A DNA stretch of 64,000 nucleotides from an uncultured Oscillospiraceae bacterium. GTDB lineage: Bacteria; Bacillota; Clostridia; Oscillospirales; Ruminococcaceae. The stretch lies in NCBI GenBank assembly GCA_900543705.1, contig UQSL01000002.1, forward strand, positions 1 to 64,000. Reading direction: 5' to 3'. Within the stretch, counting starts at the first letter, position 1. Each line of letters starts with the position of its first letter. Made by a program: the position numbers and the translations under genes. A model generated the notes under the pieces. It worked only from the letters and a program-made list of their open reading frames with translations. It was not told where the DNA came from and ran no database searches. Shown piece after piece: positions 1-9,283 of the stretch.

Positions 1-35
1 TATATGCGTGTATTTCCTTTTGGACATGACAATAC

Positions 36-77
36 CCCCTGATGTAGTACTTCTAGTTTCCTACATCAGGGGCTTTT
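36..77 (+). terminator. Rho-independent terminator of a gene left of the window
   Basis: A 12 bp inverted repeat (CCCCTGATGTAG / CTACATCAGGGG) is followed by TTTT on the plus strand. No gene for it lies inside the window, so it probably ends a transcript entering from the left. Confidence 0.7.
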
Positions 78-316
78 GTCCATTGTCCGTTTTTACTGGT
101 CCTGTTCAATTATCACCGGATGAAGAGGGGGTTCTTATTTTTTCCTTAGTGGGGTCTCAACCCTGCACTCGAACGGCCACACTTCGGGCAACCGGCGCAT
201 CTCCCTTTGTAATCTCATGTCGCAAGAACCAGTCACCGAGAAACAATGCATTTTTATTGAATCAGTATAGAAGAGGAATTGATAAAAGGACAAAGTTGTC
301 CAAAATCAGTATTCTA

Positions 317-346
317 TTGACAAGATAATACAAATAGTAATATATT
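317..346 (+). promoter_or_regulatory. Candidate distal sigma-A promoter for the MATE gene
   Basis: TTGACA (317-322) and TATATT (341-346) are separated by 18 bases in AT-rich DNA. A transcript from here would carry a leader of about 170 bases before the chosen start. Confidence 0.4.
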
Positions 347-451
347 TTTGCAATGAAAAGGGGTAATAATAGCAACGCAGGGAAAACAATAACTGTTCAA
401 ATGAATCAAAAAAACATAAAAACTTTGTTTAATTATTCTCTTCTCCCTTCC

Positions 452-481
452 TTGCTATTCCTCCGGAGCTGGTGATACAAT
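452..481 (+). promoter_or_regulatory. Candidate proximal promoter overlapping the upstream ATG
   Basis: TTGCTA (452-457) and TACAAT (476-481) are spaced 18 bases. Transcription would start near 488, after the ATG at 480, leaving the ATG at 522 as the first usable start. The murD promoter has the same TTGCTA -35 box. Confidence 0.45.
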
Positions 482-521
482 GGATAGGTATCGAAATAAA
501 GGGAAAGGGGTATCGGAACAG

Positions 522-1922
522 ATGGCTTCCAAAGAAAAGTCCATTGTGAGTATGACGGATATGACACAGGGCAATCCGTACAAACTGATTTTGATGTTTT
601 CCATTCCGTTGCTGGTGGGAAACATTTTTCAGCAACTGTATAATATGGTTGACAGCATCGTAGTCGGAAACTTTGTCGGTGATAAAGCGCTTGCCGCCGT
701 GGGGACAGGCTTTCCGATTATTTTTTTGATGAGCTCGCTGTTTATGGGAATCGGTACCGGGGCCACGGTCATGGTCTCTCAGTTTTACGGGGCAAGGGAT
801 TTAAAACGGGTAAATGACACCATTAATACCATCTACACGGCAATGATTATTGGCGTCGTTCCGCTGACCATCCTCGGGGTTCTCTTGAGTGAACCGCTGC
901 TACGCCTGATTCGGGTACCGGACGACGGCACGCTGGAAATGGCAAAGATATATATGATTGTCATTTTGATCGGAATCATCGGGAACTTGGGGTTCAACAT
1001 CAACTCCGGTATTCTGCAGGGATTGGGAGACAGTCGTACCTCGCTGATCTTTCTGCTGATTGCGGCCATTATCAACACGGTGCTTGACCTTGTGTTTGTC
1101 ATCGTATTCCACTGGGGCGTTATGGGAGTGGCGCTCGCCACCATTATCGCGCAGGTTTTCTCCTGGGTGTTTGGCGTTTGGTTCATCAACCGGCGCTACT
1201 GTGAAATCCATATTAAGCTGCTGGGCTTCCACTTTGACAAAGCCCTGTTCAAGCAGGCAATGAAGCTTGGCGTCCCCTCCGGTATCCAGCAGGCGTTGTT
1301 TTCCGTCGGCGTGCTGGTCATGCAAAGCTTGGTCAACAGCTACGGTTCTGCTTTCATGGCGGGGTTCAATGGCGCAAATAAGATTGATACCTTCGCATTC
1401 ATGCCGATTCAGAGCTTTACCAACGCCGTGACTACTTATGCGGGCCAGAATATCGGTGCAGGGAACCATGAACGCGTAAGAAAGGGACTGCAGGCCGGCA
1501 TGATCCTCTCGGTTGGGACGAGCATCCTCATGTGCCTGCTTGTGTACCCAACGAGTGCGTTCATGATGCGGATGTTCAGCCAGAACCAGGAGGTCATCAA
1601 CGCAGGCGTTGCCTATCTACATGAGCTGATGCCGTTTTACGCGCTGCTTGCCATCAGTTTCTGTTTTAACAGTGTAATGCGTGGGGCCGGGGAAATGATT
1701 GTCCCGATGATTTCCACCCTGTTTGCATTGTGGCTGGTGCGCGTGCCCACTGCTTACCTGCTCGCCCATTTCTTCGGCGGAGAAATGATGTACTACTCTT
1801 ATGCCATCGGCTGGGTGGTTGGTATTCTTGTCTCCGGTGGGTACTATGCGACAGGGCGCTGGAAGAATAAAAGCGTAGTCAAGAAGATGGACCTGCAGGA
1901 GACGGCGTCACAATCGGATTAA
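522..1922 (+). CDS. MATE family multidrug/Na+ antiporter
   Basis: This 466-residue integral membrane protein has the layout of MATE exporters: about 12 hydrophobic segments in two halves and the early motif PLLVGNIFQQLYNMVDSI. MATE proteins expel cationic drugs or metabolites in exchange for Na+ or H+; the substrate cannot be read from sequence. An in-frame ATG at 480 would add 14 residues, but a promoter-like TACAAT overlaps it. The ATG at 522 has GGGAAAGGGG 11 bases upstream and gives the usual short cytoplasmic N-terminus, so it is preferred. The gene is monocistronic, closed by a terminator. Confidence 0.88.
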   Translation: MASKEKSIVSMTDMTQGNPYKLILMFSIPLLVGNIFQQLYNMVDSIVVGNFVGDKALAAVGTGFPIIFLMSSLFMGIGTGATVMVSQFYGARDLKRVNDTINTIYTAMIIGVVPLTILGVLLSEPLLRLIRVPDDGTLEMAKIYMIVILIGIIGNLGFNINSGILQGLGDSRTSLIFLLIAAIINTVLDLVFVIVFHWGVMGVALATIIAQVFSWVFGVWFINRRYCEIHIKLLGFHFDKALFKQAMKLGVPSGIQQALFSVGVLVMQSLVNSYGSAFMAGFNGANKIDTFAFMPIQSFTNAVTTYAGQNIGAGNHERVRKGLQAGMILSVGTSILMCLLVYPTSAFMMRMFSQNQEVINAGVAYLHELMPFYALLAISFCFNSVMRGAGEMIVPMISTLFALWLVRVPTAYLLAHFFGGEMMYYSYAIGWVVGILVSGGYYATGRWKNKSVVKKMDLQETASQSD

Positions 1923-1934
1923 GAGAAAAGTGAG

Positions 1935-1967
1935 GGAGCCTGTCGCAAACAGGCTCCCCGTTTTTTG
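1935..1967 (+). terminator. Terminator of the MATE gene
   Basis: GGGAGCCTG pairs with CAGGCTCCC around a 7-base loop and is followed by CG and a run of six T. Confidence 0.85.
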
Positions 1968-2072
1968 GATTGCTTGATTTCTCTAAATAGGGCAGAGTGA
2001 TATTGTACCCTGCCAGAATAAAAGCAGTGCATGAATTGCTGGATACTGCGTACAAAACCCGCACTCCTCTCC

Positions 2073-2101
2073 TTGCTATTTCTTCCAGAAAACCGTATAA
2101 T
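2073..2101 (+). promoter_or_regulatory. Sigma-A promoter of the murD operon
   Basis: TTGCTA (2073-2078) and TATAAT (2096-2101) are spaced 17 bases, about 55 bases before murD. Confidence 0.65.
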
Positions 2102-2155
2102 GGATTTGCATTAAGCAAGGAGAATTTTACACCCAAAACAGGAGGTTTTTGATAG

Positions 2156-3553
2156 ATGGACAGCAGAGTGGAGTCCTTTTTCCAGTCCCTGCCGAAAAAG
2201 CGTGTTGCGTTTTTAGGCGTTGGCGTAACCAACACCGGCATCATCAGGCTGTTTGCGAAAAAAGGTGCGCAGGTGACTGCCTGCGATAAGCGTAGTGAGG
2301 AACAACTCGGGGAAATAGCAGAGGAGCTCAAAGCCCTTGGCGTAACGCTCAAGCTCGGGCCGGATTATTTAAAAGACATTGATGCAGATATGATTTTCCG
2401 CACGCCGGGGATGAAGTTTTTTCTCCCGGAGCTAAACGAATACCGTCGGAAGGGAGTTGCCGTCACCAGCGAAATGGAGGTTTTCTTTGAGCTATGCCCG
2501 GCGTACAAAATTGCGGTGACCGGCAGCGACGGCAAGACCACGACGACGACCATTATTTCTGAGTTTTTAAAGGCGGAGGGGAACACAGTCCATCTGGGCG
2601 GCAACATTGGCAGGGCGCTGCTTCCGGAGATCGAGAGTATCACCCCAGAGGACTACGCGGTCGTGGAGCTCTCCTCCTTCCAGCTCATCTCGATGCGGCA
2701 AAGCCCGGACATCGCGGTGGTGACAAACGTTGCCCCAAACCATCTTGACATGCACAAGGATATGCAGGAGTACATCAACGCAAAGCGCAATATCCTGCTG
2801 CATCAAAACGCCTTTTCGAAGACTATCCTGAATGCGGACAACGAGATTACCCGCTCGTTTGAGCAGGATGTCCGCGGGCAGACAATCTGGTTTTCTTATC
2901 ATCATCCGGTACAGGAGGGTAGCTTCCTTGATGCGGACGGATACCTCTGTATGGCGCACGGAGGAAAAATCACCCGTGTTTTGCACAAATCCGAAATCCG
3001 TGTCCCCGGAGAGCACAACGTGGAAAATTACCTGACCGCCATCGCCGCCGTGTGGGGACTGGTATCTCCGGATACGATGAAGCGGGTGGCAACGGAATTC
3101 GGCGGGGTCGAACACCGCATTGAATTTGTGCGGGAAATCGGCGGAGCGAAGTGGTACAACGACTCGATTGCATCCAGTCCAACCAGGACGATTGCAGGGC
3201 TCAAATCTTTCCCACACCGTGTGATTTTGATTGCCGGCGGCTATGACAAGAAGATTCCCTATGAGCCGCTTGCCCCTTATATCAACGACAAGGTAAAAAC
3301 TCTGATTCTGATGGGCCCGACCGGCCCGAAGATTGAGGCAGCCGTCAAAGCAGATCCCTCCTTTGTCGAGGGACGGGTGGAGATCCGCCATGTCTCTTCC
3401 ATGGAGGAGGCGGTACACACGGCCTATGAGCTGTCCGGGAAAGGAGACATCATCACCCTCTCCCCGGCAAGTGCCAGTTTTGATTTGTACTCGAACTTTG
3501 AGGTACGGGGGCGGCATTTTAAACAGTTAGTCAAAGAGCTTGCGGAAAAATAA
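2156..3553 (+). CDS. murD: UDP-N-acetylmuramoyl-L-alanine--D-glutamate ligase
   Basis: MurD adds D-glutamate to UDP-MurNAc-L-alanine with ATP in the cytoplasm, the second step of the peptidoglycan stem peptide. The 465 residues match the family length. Seen directly: an N-terminal Rossmann region (AFLGVGVTNTGI), the Mur ligase ATP loop GSDGKTTTT at about residues 123-131, the central NHLDMH segment, and HNVENYLTAIAA starting the C-terminal part. AGGAGG lies about 9 bases before the ATG. It opens a tight operon with two peptidases; no other mur gene is in the window, so it sits apart from any dcw cluster. Confidence 0.95.
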   Translation: MDSRVESFFQSLPKKRVAFLGVGVTNTGIIRLFAKKGAQVTACDKRSEEQLGEIAEELKALGVTLKLGPDYLKDIDADMIFRTPGMKFFLPELNEYRRKGVAVTSEMEVFFELCPAYKIAVTGSDGKTTTTTIISEFLKAEGNTVHLGGNIGRALLPEIESITPEDYAVVELSSFQLISMRQSPDIAVVTNVAPNHLDMHKDMQEYINAKRNILLHQNAFSKTILNADNEITRSFEQDVRGQTIWFSYHHPVQEGSFLDADGYLCMAHGGKITRVLHKSEIRVPGEHNVENYLTAIAAVWGLVSPDTMKRVATEFGGVEHRIEFVREIGGAKWYNDSIASSPTRTIAGLKSFPHRVILIAGGYDKKIPYEPLAPYINDKVKTLILMGPTGPKIEAAVKADPSFVEGRVEIRHVSSMEEAVHTAYELSGKGDIITLSPASASFDLYSNFEVRGRHFKQLVKELAEK

Positions 3554-3572
3554 ATGAAAGAGGTGCAAACAT

Positions 3573-4598
3573 ATGCTCAATACCTTGGAATTACTCGAAG
3601 AGCTCACTCAGGCGACCGGGGTTGTCGCGGATGAGGGGAACGCATGGGAGATAGCGGCAAAGCTCGCGGCTCCCTATGGACAGGTGCGGACGGATGCGCT
3701 TGGCAATGTCATCGTGACCGTGCGGGAACCCAAAGTGGGAGAGCCTCATCTACTGCTAGACGCACACCTGGATGAAATCGGGATGGCAGTTCGCGAGATT
3801 GATGACGAAGGCTTCGTCCATGTGATCCCAAACGGCGGGGTGGACAAGCGCCTGCTGCTCGCGCAGGAGGTCACTGTCCACGGCACAAAGCCCCTCTACG
3901 GCATTGTGGCAGCCCTTGCGCCCCATCTGATGACAGAAGAGGACAAAAAGACTGTCCCGGAATTTGACAAAATCACCATTGATCTCGGCATGAATAAGGA
4001 AGAAGTCGAACAATACGTCGGACCGGGCGACAAAATCACAGTCAACGGCAAGTTTACCAAACTGCTGGGCAACCGTGCGGCCTCCAAGGCGATGGATGAC
4101 CGGGCAGGTATCGTCTCCCTTCTCGAAGCGGCACAACTTTTGCAGGGCGAGGAACTTTCCTGTGGCCTGACGCTGCTCTTCTCCACGCAGGAGGAAATCG
4201 GAGGCTACGGCGCAAAGGTAGGAACCTTCGGGATTGAGCCGACCCATGCGATTGCTGTGGATGTCAGCTTTGCCAGAACCCCGGATACTCCCAAAAACAA
4301 AACCTTTCCGCTTGGCTGCGGTACGCTGATTACCGCAAGCCCTGCAATGTCAAAAAAAGTATTTGAGGAGCTCAAGACTATTGCAAAAGAAGAGAATATT
4401 CCCTACATGGTGGAAGTTACAGGCGCGCAGACCGGAACAAATGCAAACAGCATCTTTGATGTGAAGACTGGTGTACTTACCGGAGTGCTTGGAATCCCCC
4501 TGCGCTACATGCACACCCCGGTCGAGGTCATCGACCTGCACGATATCGAATGTACCGCAAAGCTTCTGGCTGCCTATGCCAGAAAACTCGGAAAGTGA
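3573..4598 (+). CDS. M42 family metallo-aminopeptidase (copy 1)
   Basis: A 341-residue dinuclear-zinc aminopeptidase of family M42 (TET/FrvX/YsdC-like). Expected metal and catalytic residues are visible: DAHLDEIG with His65, SKAMDDRAG with the bridging Asp, STQEEIGGYGA with the catalytic Glu pair, and MHTPVE near the C-terminus. Such enzymes form cytosolic tetrahedral dodecamers that trim peptides. The gene follows murD by 19 bases and precedes a second M42 gene by 11 bases, so all three are cotranscribed. Some relatives were first labelled endoglucanases; the peptidase reading is better supported. Confidence 0.9.
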   Translation: MLNTLELLEELTQATGVVADEGNAWEIAAKLAAPYGQVRTDALGNVIVTVREPKVGEPHLLLDAHLDEIGMAVREIDDEGFVHVIPNGGVDKRLLLAQEVTVHGTKPLYGIVAALAPHLMTEEDKKTVPEFDKITIDLGMNKEEVEQYVGPGDKITVNGKFTKLLGNRAASKAMDDRAGIVSLLEAAQLLQGEELSCGLTLLFSTQEEIGGYGAKVGTFGIEPTHAIAVDVSFARTPDTPKNKTFPLGCGTLITASPAMSKKVFEELKTIAKEENIPYMVEVTGAQTGTNANSIFDVKTGVLTGVLGIPLRYMHTPVEVIDLHDIECTAKLLAAYARKLGK

Positions 4599-4609
4599 GG
4601 GGGATTATC

Positions 4610-5653
4610 ATGAGCGAATCTAAATTTTTGCAATATCTTGAGGATATGAGCCCATTGTATGGAGTATCCGGAGACGAAGGCCTGATACGGGAATACATTA
4701 AGAAACAGCTGTCAGATGCGGCAGATGAGATGTACGAGGATGGGCTTGGCAGCCTGATTGTGTTTAAGAAAGGCCGGCAGACCCCGAAACAGCGCCTGAT
4801 GATTGATGCGCATATGGACGAAGTCGGCTTCATGGTCAGCGAGGTGACGGATGACGGATACCTCAAATTCCAGGTAGTCGGCAGTATCAACGATAAGGTG
4901 ATTCTGGGCCGCAGGGTCTATGTCGGGGACAACCAGTTGCCCGGAGTGATCGGTACGAAGCCCATTCATTTGCAGAGCGCGGAGGAGAAAAAGTCTCCGG
5001 TACCAGTGGAAGACATGTACATCGATATCGGCGCGGAAAATAAGGCGCAGGCTGAGGAATATGTCACGCTCGGCGATCGTGTGATGTTTGATTCTGAATT
5101 TGTAAAATTCGGTGACCACCGCATTAAGGGCAAGGCGTTTGACGACCGCGCAGGAGTTGCTGTGCTGATGGAGCTGGTTCAGACAGATTTAAAATACGAC
5201 ACCTGGTTTTCCTTTTCCGTACAGGAGGAAATTGGAGGTTGGGGAGCGAAGACCGCCGCGGCGCGAGTCAATCCGGATTTGACCATTGTTGTGGAAACCA
5301 CCTCCGCCGCGGACTTTCCGTTTATTGAGGGGACAAGGCGCACCTGCAATCAGAAGAAAGGCCCTTCAATTGTGTACGCGGATAAAAAAACGATTTATCC
5401 CCGCGCACTGTTCAAACATGTCTTTGAGCTGGCTAGGGAGCAGGGAATCAAGGTGCAGCCCAAGACTTCGGTTGCGGGCTCGACAAACGCGGGTCTCATC
5501 CGCATCAACGGGTGCGGGGCCAAGGCTATCGGTGTGTCCATGCCCTGCCGGTATATCCATTCCGCCAGCAACATGCTGTGCACGGAGGATATTGAGGAGA
5601 CCTATAAGCTGCTCAAAGCTTTGACCGAGGAGCTTCAGGACAAAGAGTGGTAA
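4610..5653 (+). CDS. M42 family metallo-aminopeptidase (copy 2)
   Basis: This is a second, diverged M42 peptidase of 347 residues, with DAHMDEVG, AFDDRAG, SVQEEIGGWGA and a late RYIHSASN carrying the metal histidine. The start at 4610 is chosen because GTGAGGGGG lies about 8 bases upstream; an in-frame ATG at 4550 would overlap the preceding gene by 49 bases and lacks a ribosome site. With copy 1 it may form separate or mixed TET complexes with different residue preferences, as known for archaeal M42 sets; mixing is only an inference here. Confidence 0.9.
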   Translation: MSESKFLQYLEDMSPLYGVSGDEGLIREYIKKQLSDAADEMYEDGLGSLIVFKKGRQTPKQRLMIDAHMDEVGFMVSEVTDDGYLKFQVVGSINDKVILGRRVYVGDNQLPGVIGTKPIHLQSAEEKKSPVPVEDMYIDIGAENKAQAEEYVTLGDRVMFDSEFVKFGDHRIKGKAFDDRAGVAVLMELVQTDLKYDTWFSFSVQEEIGGWGAKTAAARVNPDLTIVVETTSAADFPFIEGTRRTCNQKKGPSIVYADKKTIYPRALFKHVFELAREQGIKVQPKTSVAGSTNAGLIRINGCGAKAIGVSMPCRYIHSASNMLCTEDIEETYKLLKALTEELQDKEW

Positions 5654-6441
5654 GGCTGTGCGACGAGGATTCCATCCGACAGGATTTCCTCGCGTGCATT
5701 TCGAACACCGCGATGGGCTGCCGGATGGAAACGGATCTGCGGGCTTATGGGGACATCGACCCACAGACCAATGCGTGGACGGTTTATTCCGAAAATCAAG
5801 CCGCCTGCGGAGGGATTCTCTTCTCCGCAGGCAGCCTTTTTGTTTGCCTGAACAGGGTAGAAGGCGTGTTTGACTGTGCCCAGTTTTTGCACTTCCTTTT
5901 TTCTGGGAGCAGGGTCCACTGCGACGGCAAAACGGCGGAATGGCTCGCTCCTTACGGCTATGCTGAGGCAGAATCCGGCGATATCCTGCTCTTGGACAAG
6001 CCTCCGGAGATCCCTGCCGCGCGGCAGACATATCAACAGCCGCAAGAAATCCGGCTGTCCGAGTTGTATGAGCTGCTCTGCGCCTGCTTTGACAGCTTTC
6101 GTGAACAGCAGGAGAAGGGCGCTTTTGTCTCGGATGTGTATCTCAAGCGAAAGCAGGGGGCGAGTATCCTGGGTCTTTGTCAACAGGGGAAGCTTTGCGC
6201 AACAGCAGGTATTTACGCGGCGGGGGAAACTTCGGCACTGCTCTCCGCCGTGGCTACTCTGCCGGAACACCGGGGACGGGGGCTTGCGGGATACCTTGTA
6301 AAAAAGATCTGCCGGGAGCAGGTGCTGCAGGGCAAACGGGTCTTTGTGATGACGGATCATGAGATTCTGACCCGGTTTTATCAGGAACTGGGATTTATCA
6401 AATGCGGCCGGTGGGCCGTACTCGAGGAGACGAACGAATGA
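5647..6441 (+). CDS. GNAT family N-acetyltransferase
   Basis: A 264-residue protein with a C-terminal GNAT fold. The acetyl-CoA motif A is clear (VATLPEHRGRGLAGYLVKKI, about residues 199-218), followed by a motif-B-like segment FYQELGFIKCGRWAV at the end. The N-terminal half is divergent, as in other clostridial GNAT proteins of this length. It starts with GTG, overlaps the M42 stop by 7 bases and overlaps the next gene by 4, so it is translationally coupled. The acceptor is unknown; an amine or peptide N-terminus would suit its peptidase neighbours but is a guess. Confidence 0.82.
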   Translation: MVRLCDEDSIRQDFLACISNTAMGCRMETDLRAYGDIDPQTNAWTVYSENQAACGGILFSAGSLFVCLNRVEGVFDCAQFLHFLFSGSRVHCDGKTAEWLAPYGYAEAESGDILLLDKPPEIPAARQTYQQPQEIRLSELYELLCACFDSFREQQEKGAFVSDVYLKRKQGASILGLCQQGKLCATAGIYAAGETSALLSAVATLPEHRGRGLAGYLVKKICREQVLQGKRVFVMTDHEILTRFYQELGFIKCGRWAVLEETNE

Positions 6442-7712
6442 ACACATTATTTCCGCAGATTAGCGAACCGGTTTTCCAGCTTGCCCAAAAAGCGGAGGAG
6501 CTGTGCCGGGTACAATTTTCCAAAATTAATGCAAACGAAGAATACAATAGCCAGAAGGTGCTTGCCGCCTTTATCAAAAACGGGGTAAGCGAATCCCATT
6601 TTGTCGGCTCAACCGGATACGGCTACGGCGACCGGGGAAGAGAGACACTCGACGCGGTGTTTGCCGATGCCGTTGGGGCAGAAGATGCACTGGTGCGCCA
6701 CAACTTTGTGTCCGGAACCCATGCGCTGTCTACCGCGCTGTTCGGTGTACTGCGCCCGGGAGACACCCTGCTTGCGATTGCAGGCAGGCCATATGATACG
6801 CTTGAAGAGGTCATCGGGCTTGCCGGCGCAAAGGGTACGGGCTCCCTCATCGACTTTGGCGTGAACTATGATCAGGTGGATTTGACGGAAAATGCAGGCT
6901 TTGACTATGATAAAATCAAAGAAAAGGCTCCGGATGCAAAGGTCATCTATCTCCAGCGCTCTCGGGGGTACAGCTTAAGAAAATCCCTCTACCTCTCCGA
7001 TTTGGAGCAAGCAATCCACTTTGTGAAGGAAATTAACCCGCAGGCCATCATTATGGTGGACAACTGCTATGGAGAGTTCGTCGAGACAAAGGAACCGATT
7101 CAGATCGGGGCGGACCTCATCGTCGGTTCGCTGATTAAAAACCCAGGCGGCGGAATCGCGCGCACCGGAGGCTACATCGCAGGGCGCAGGGACTTGGTGG
7201 AACTGTGCGCAAACCGCTTGACTGCGCCCGGAGTCGGCAAAGAGGTCGGCTGTACGCTGGGGGAGATGCGTGAGCTGTTCCTGGGGCTGTTTTTCTCCCC
7301 TCACGTGACGGCACAGGCACTTAAAACCGCTGTCTTTGCCGCTGCCTTTTATGAGTTGGCAGGCTTCAACGTCGCACCCAGGTACTGTGATTACCGCACG
7401 GATATCATTCAGTCGCTCTGCCTTGAAACACCGGATCGACTGATTGCTTTTTGCCAGGGGATCCAGAAAGGTTCCCCAGTCGACTCTTTTGTGGCGCCGG
7501 AGCCATGGGACATGCCGGGCTATGACAGCCAAGTCATCATGGCGGCGGGTGCGTTTACCGGCGGAGCTTCCATTGAGCTGTCGGCAGATGCGCCGCTCAG
7601 GGAGCCCTACGCGGTGTGGATGCAGGGGGGGCTTACCTACTCCACAGCGAAAATCGGGGTGCTCTTTGCCGCGCAGTCCATGCTTGATCAGGGAATGCTC
7701 TCCATTTCCTGA
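6438..7712 (+). CDS. Methionine gamma-lyase-related PLP enzyme (YnbB / aluminium-resistance family)
   Basis: This 424-residue protein belongs to the PLP fold type I family related to methionine gamma-lyase (Met_gamma_lyase, YnbB), often annotated as aluminium resistance protein. Seen: VRHNFVSGTHAL in the cofactor region, a DNCYGEF aspartate segment, and GSLIKNPGGGIA carrying the likely Schiff-base lysine. The ATG at 6438 overlaps the GNAT stop as ATGA and gives the family-typical N-terminus; an earlier in-frame ATG at 6402 would lie inside the GNAT gene. It is the last gene of the murD operon. The substrate in this family is unsettled. Confidence 0.88.
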   Translation: MNTLFPQISEPVFQLAQKAEELCRVQFSKINANEEYNSQKVLAAFIKNGVSESHFVGSTGYGYGDRGRETLDAVFADAVGAEDALVRHNFVSGTHALSTALFGVLRPGDTLLAIAGRPYDTLEEVIGLAGAKGTGSLIDFGVNYDQVDLTENAGFDYDKIKEKAPDAKVIYLQRSRGYSLRKSLYLSDLEQAIHFVKEINPQAIIMVDNCYGEFVETKEPIQIGADLIVGSLIKNPGGGIARTGGYIAGRRDLVELCANRLTAPGVGKEVGCTLGEMRELFLGLFFSPHVTAQALKTAVFAAAFYELAGFNVAPRYCDYRTDIIQSLCLETPDRLIAFCQGIQKGSPVDSFVAPEPWDMPGYDSQVIMAAGAFTGGASIELSADAPLREPYAVWMQGGLTYSTAKIGVLFAAQSMLDQGMLSIS

Positions 7713-7737
7713 GTTATCTCCTTTTCCTCAGAAAAAT

Positions 7738-7770
7738 GTTGGTAGGCACTTTCGTGTCTACCAACTTTTT
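7738..7770 (+). terminator. Terminator of the murD operon
   Basis: GTTGGTAG pairs with CTACCAAC and is followed by TTTTT, 25 bases after the YnbB-like gene and facing the convergent histidine kinase. Confidence 0.8.
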
Positions 7771-7803
7771 ATACACTTCAAGGGTAAGGGCCCTGCCTGG
7801 CTG

Positions 7804-9264
7804 TCAGGATTTGCATTTTATCGTAAAGTAAAAAGTACTGCCCTTGCCAAGTTCGCTTTCGACCCCATATTTGGCGTGGTGCATTTCCAGGATGCCCTTG
7901 ACAATTGACAAGCCGAGTCCGGTGCCGACTGCCGAGCGCTTATGGGTCTTATCCACCTTGTAGTAGCGTTCCCAGATGTACGGGATCTCCTCCTTGGCGA
8001 TGCCCTTTCCGGTATCGGCGATGGAGATGGTGACAAGGCCGTCCCGTACCGTCTGCTGAATCGTGACTCGCTTATCCTCCCCGGTGTAGTTAATGGCGTT
8101 GTTGATGAGATTGTAGATGACCTGGGACATCTTCATCTCATCCGCCTCGATGAACACATCGTCATCATAAAGAAAATCGATATGGTACCCGTCGTTTTCG
8201 ACAAGCTTTGCATACCGCATCAGGATGGTATTGATGCTCTCCGTCAAGTTGAACTCCTCCGTTTTAATGCTGTCGCTGCCCGCCTGGATTTTGGATAAGT
8301 CAAGCATATCATTGACAAGCGCGGTCAGACGGGTTGTTTCATCAATGATAACCTGCACGTTTTCCGATGTATTTTCTCCGGGCAAATCCCGCATAATCTC
8401 AGAATACGCAGTGATCATGGTCAGAGGCGTCCGCAAATCGTGGGAGACGTTAGCAATCAGCTCCTTGCGCAGCTTTTCCACGGTGGAGAGCTCCTTGGCT
8501 GCGTAGTTTAGCGTTGCGGCGAGCTCGGACACCTCCCGGTATCCACTCTCCTCAAAGTACACCTGATAGTTGCCGTGTGCGAGCTCCTTTGCCGATTTGT
8601 TGATTTTAACAATGGGTTTGGAGATGTTTCGGGAGATAAGTATGGCGAGCAGAACGCAGGACAACACCATAATGATGGAGATGCAGATGAGCTGGGTGCG
8701 CAGTGTCTCCACGGTCGCGTCAACTGGGGAAATCATCGAGCCGATGAGGAGCAGAGCTTCACTGCCGTCATTCAAGGTAATGTTGCCAGTAAAGAGGATG
8801 AATTGGTTCCTTGCGTCCTCCGGCTTCATCATCGGTCCGACGCCCTTTTGCTGAGGGTTTGCTTGCCCCTCTCCCTTTCCCCATTTTTTGTGGTTGTAGA
8901 TTTGCAGGAGAGACCCGCCGTTTTGCTTCGTCTGCTCCCGTAAGTCGGAAATTTCTTCCTCATTCAGCTTTTTTAGGTTTTTTCCGGGCCCTTCCGCAAT
9001 TACATACCGGTCGGCATTGTTCGAATCGATAACCCGGATAAAGATATCCTTTTTATTGGCGATACTGTCGAGCTTATCGGCGGCATCTTCCTCCTGGAGG
9101 TATTTCTCCACCGTCTGCGCTGTGGCTTTGATGGTGTTTGTCTTGATAGCACGATAAAAATCATCAAGCAGCGCAATCTGGAATGTCCAGAGTAGGACAA
9201 GCGTAATCAAGATAAAAATGGCCAGGTAGCCAAAGACCTTCCATTTTATCCCGATTTTATTCAT
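7804..9264 (-). CDS. Membrane sensor histidine kinase with HAMP domain
   Basis: A 486-residue two-component sensor. The order is an N-terminal membrane helix, an extracytoplasmic domain of about 165 residues, a second helix, a HAMP linker (SRNISKPIVKINKSAKELA), HisKA with the phospho-acceptor in VSHDLRTPLT, and HATPase_c with NNAINYT, DTGKGI and GTGLGLSI. The ATG at 9264 has AAGGAAA upstream; a TTG at 9294 overlapping the regulator stop is an alternative adding ten residues. It follows its response regulator, with which it is surely cotranscribed. The signal is unknown. Confidence 0.9.
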   Translation of the reverse strand: MNKIGIKWKVFGYLAIFILITLVLLWTFQIALLDDFYRAIKTNTIKATAQTVEKYLQEEDAADKLDSIANKKDIFIRVIDSNNADRYVIAEGPGKNLKKLNEEEISDLREQTKQNGGSLLQIYNHKKWGKGEGQANPQQKGVGPMMKPEDARNQFILFTGNITLNDGSEALLLIGSMISPVDATVETLRTQLICISIIMVLSCVLLAILISRNISKPIVKINKSAKELAHGNYQVYFEESGYREVSELAATLNYAAKELSTVEKLRKELIANVSHDLRTPLTMITAYSEIMRDLPGENTSENVQVIIDETTRLTALVNDMLDLSKIQAGSDSIKTEEFNLTESINTILMRYAKLVENDGYHIDFLYDDDVFIEADEMKMSQVIYNLINNAINYTGEDKRVTIQQTVRDGLVTISIADTGKGIAKEEIPYIWERYYKVDKTHKRSAVGTGLGLSIVKGILEMHHAKYGVESELGKGSTFYFTIKCKS

Positions 9265-9283
9265 CAGACGGGTCTGATTTCCT

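Larger units (their letters stand above)
78..521. other. Intergenic stretch without a convincing gene
   Basis: About 440 bases separate the first terminator from the MATE gene. One open frame runs through it (8-328, plus), but it spans the terminator hairpin, has no ribosome binding site and resembles no family I know. From about 300 on the DNA turns AT-rich and holds candidate promoters for the MATE gene. Confidence 0.5.

Noticed and set aside
8..328. 106-residue frame at the left edge
   Set aside because: It runs through a terminator hairpin and has no ribosome site or family features.
2567..3517. 316-residue minus-strand frame inside murD
   Set aside because: Antisense shadow of murD caused by codon bias; no start signals.
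7444..7908. 154-residue plus-strand frame crossing the end of the YnbB-like gene
   Set aside because: Spans a terminator and the end of the convergent kinase gene; out-of-frame shadow.
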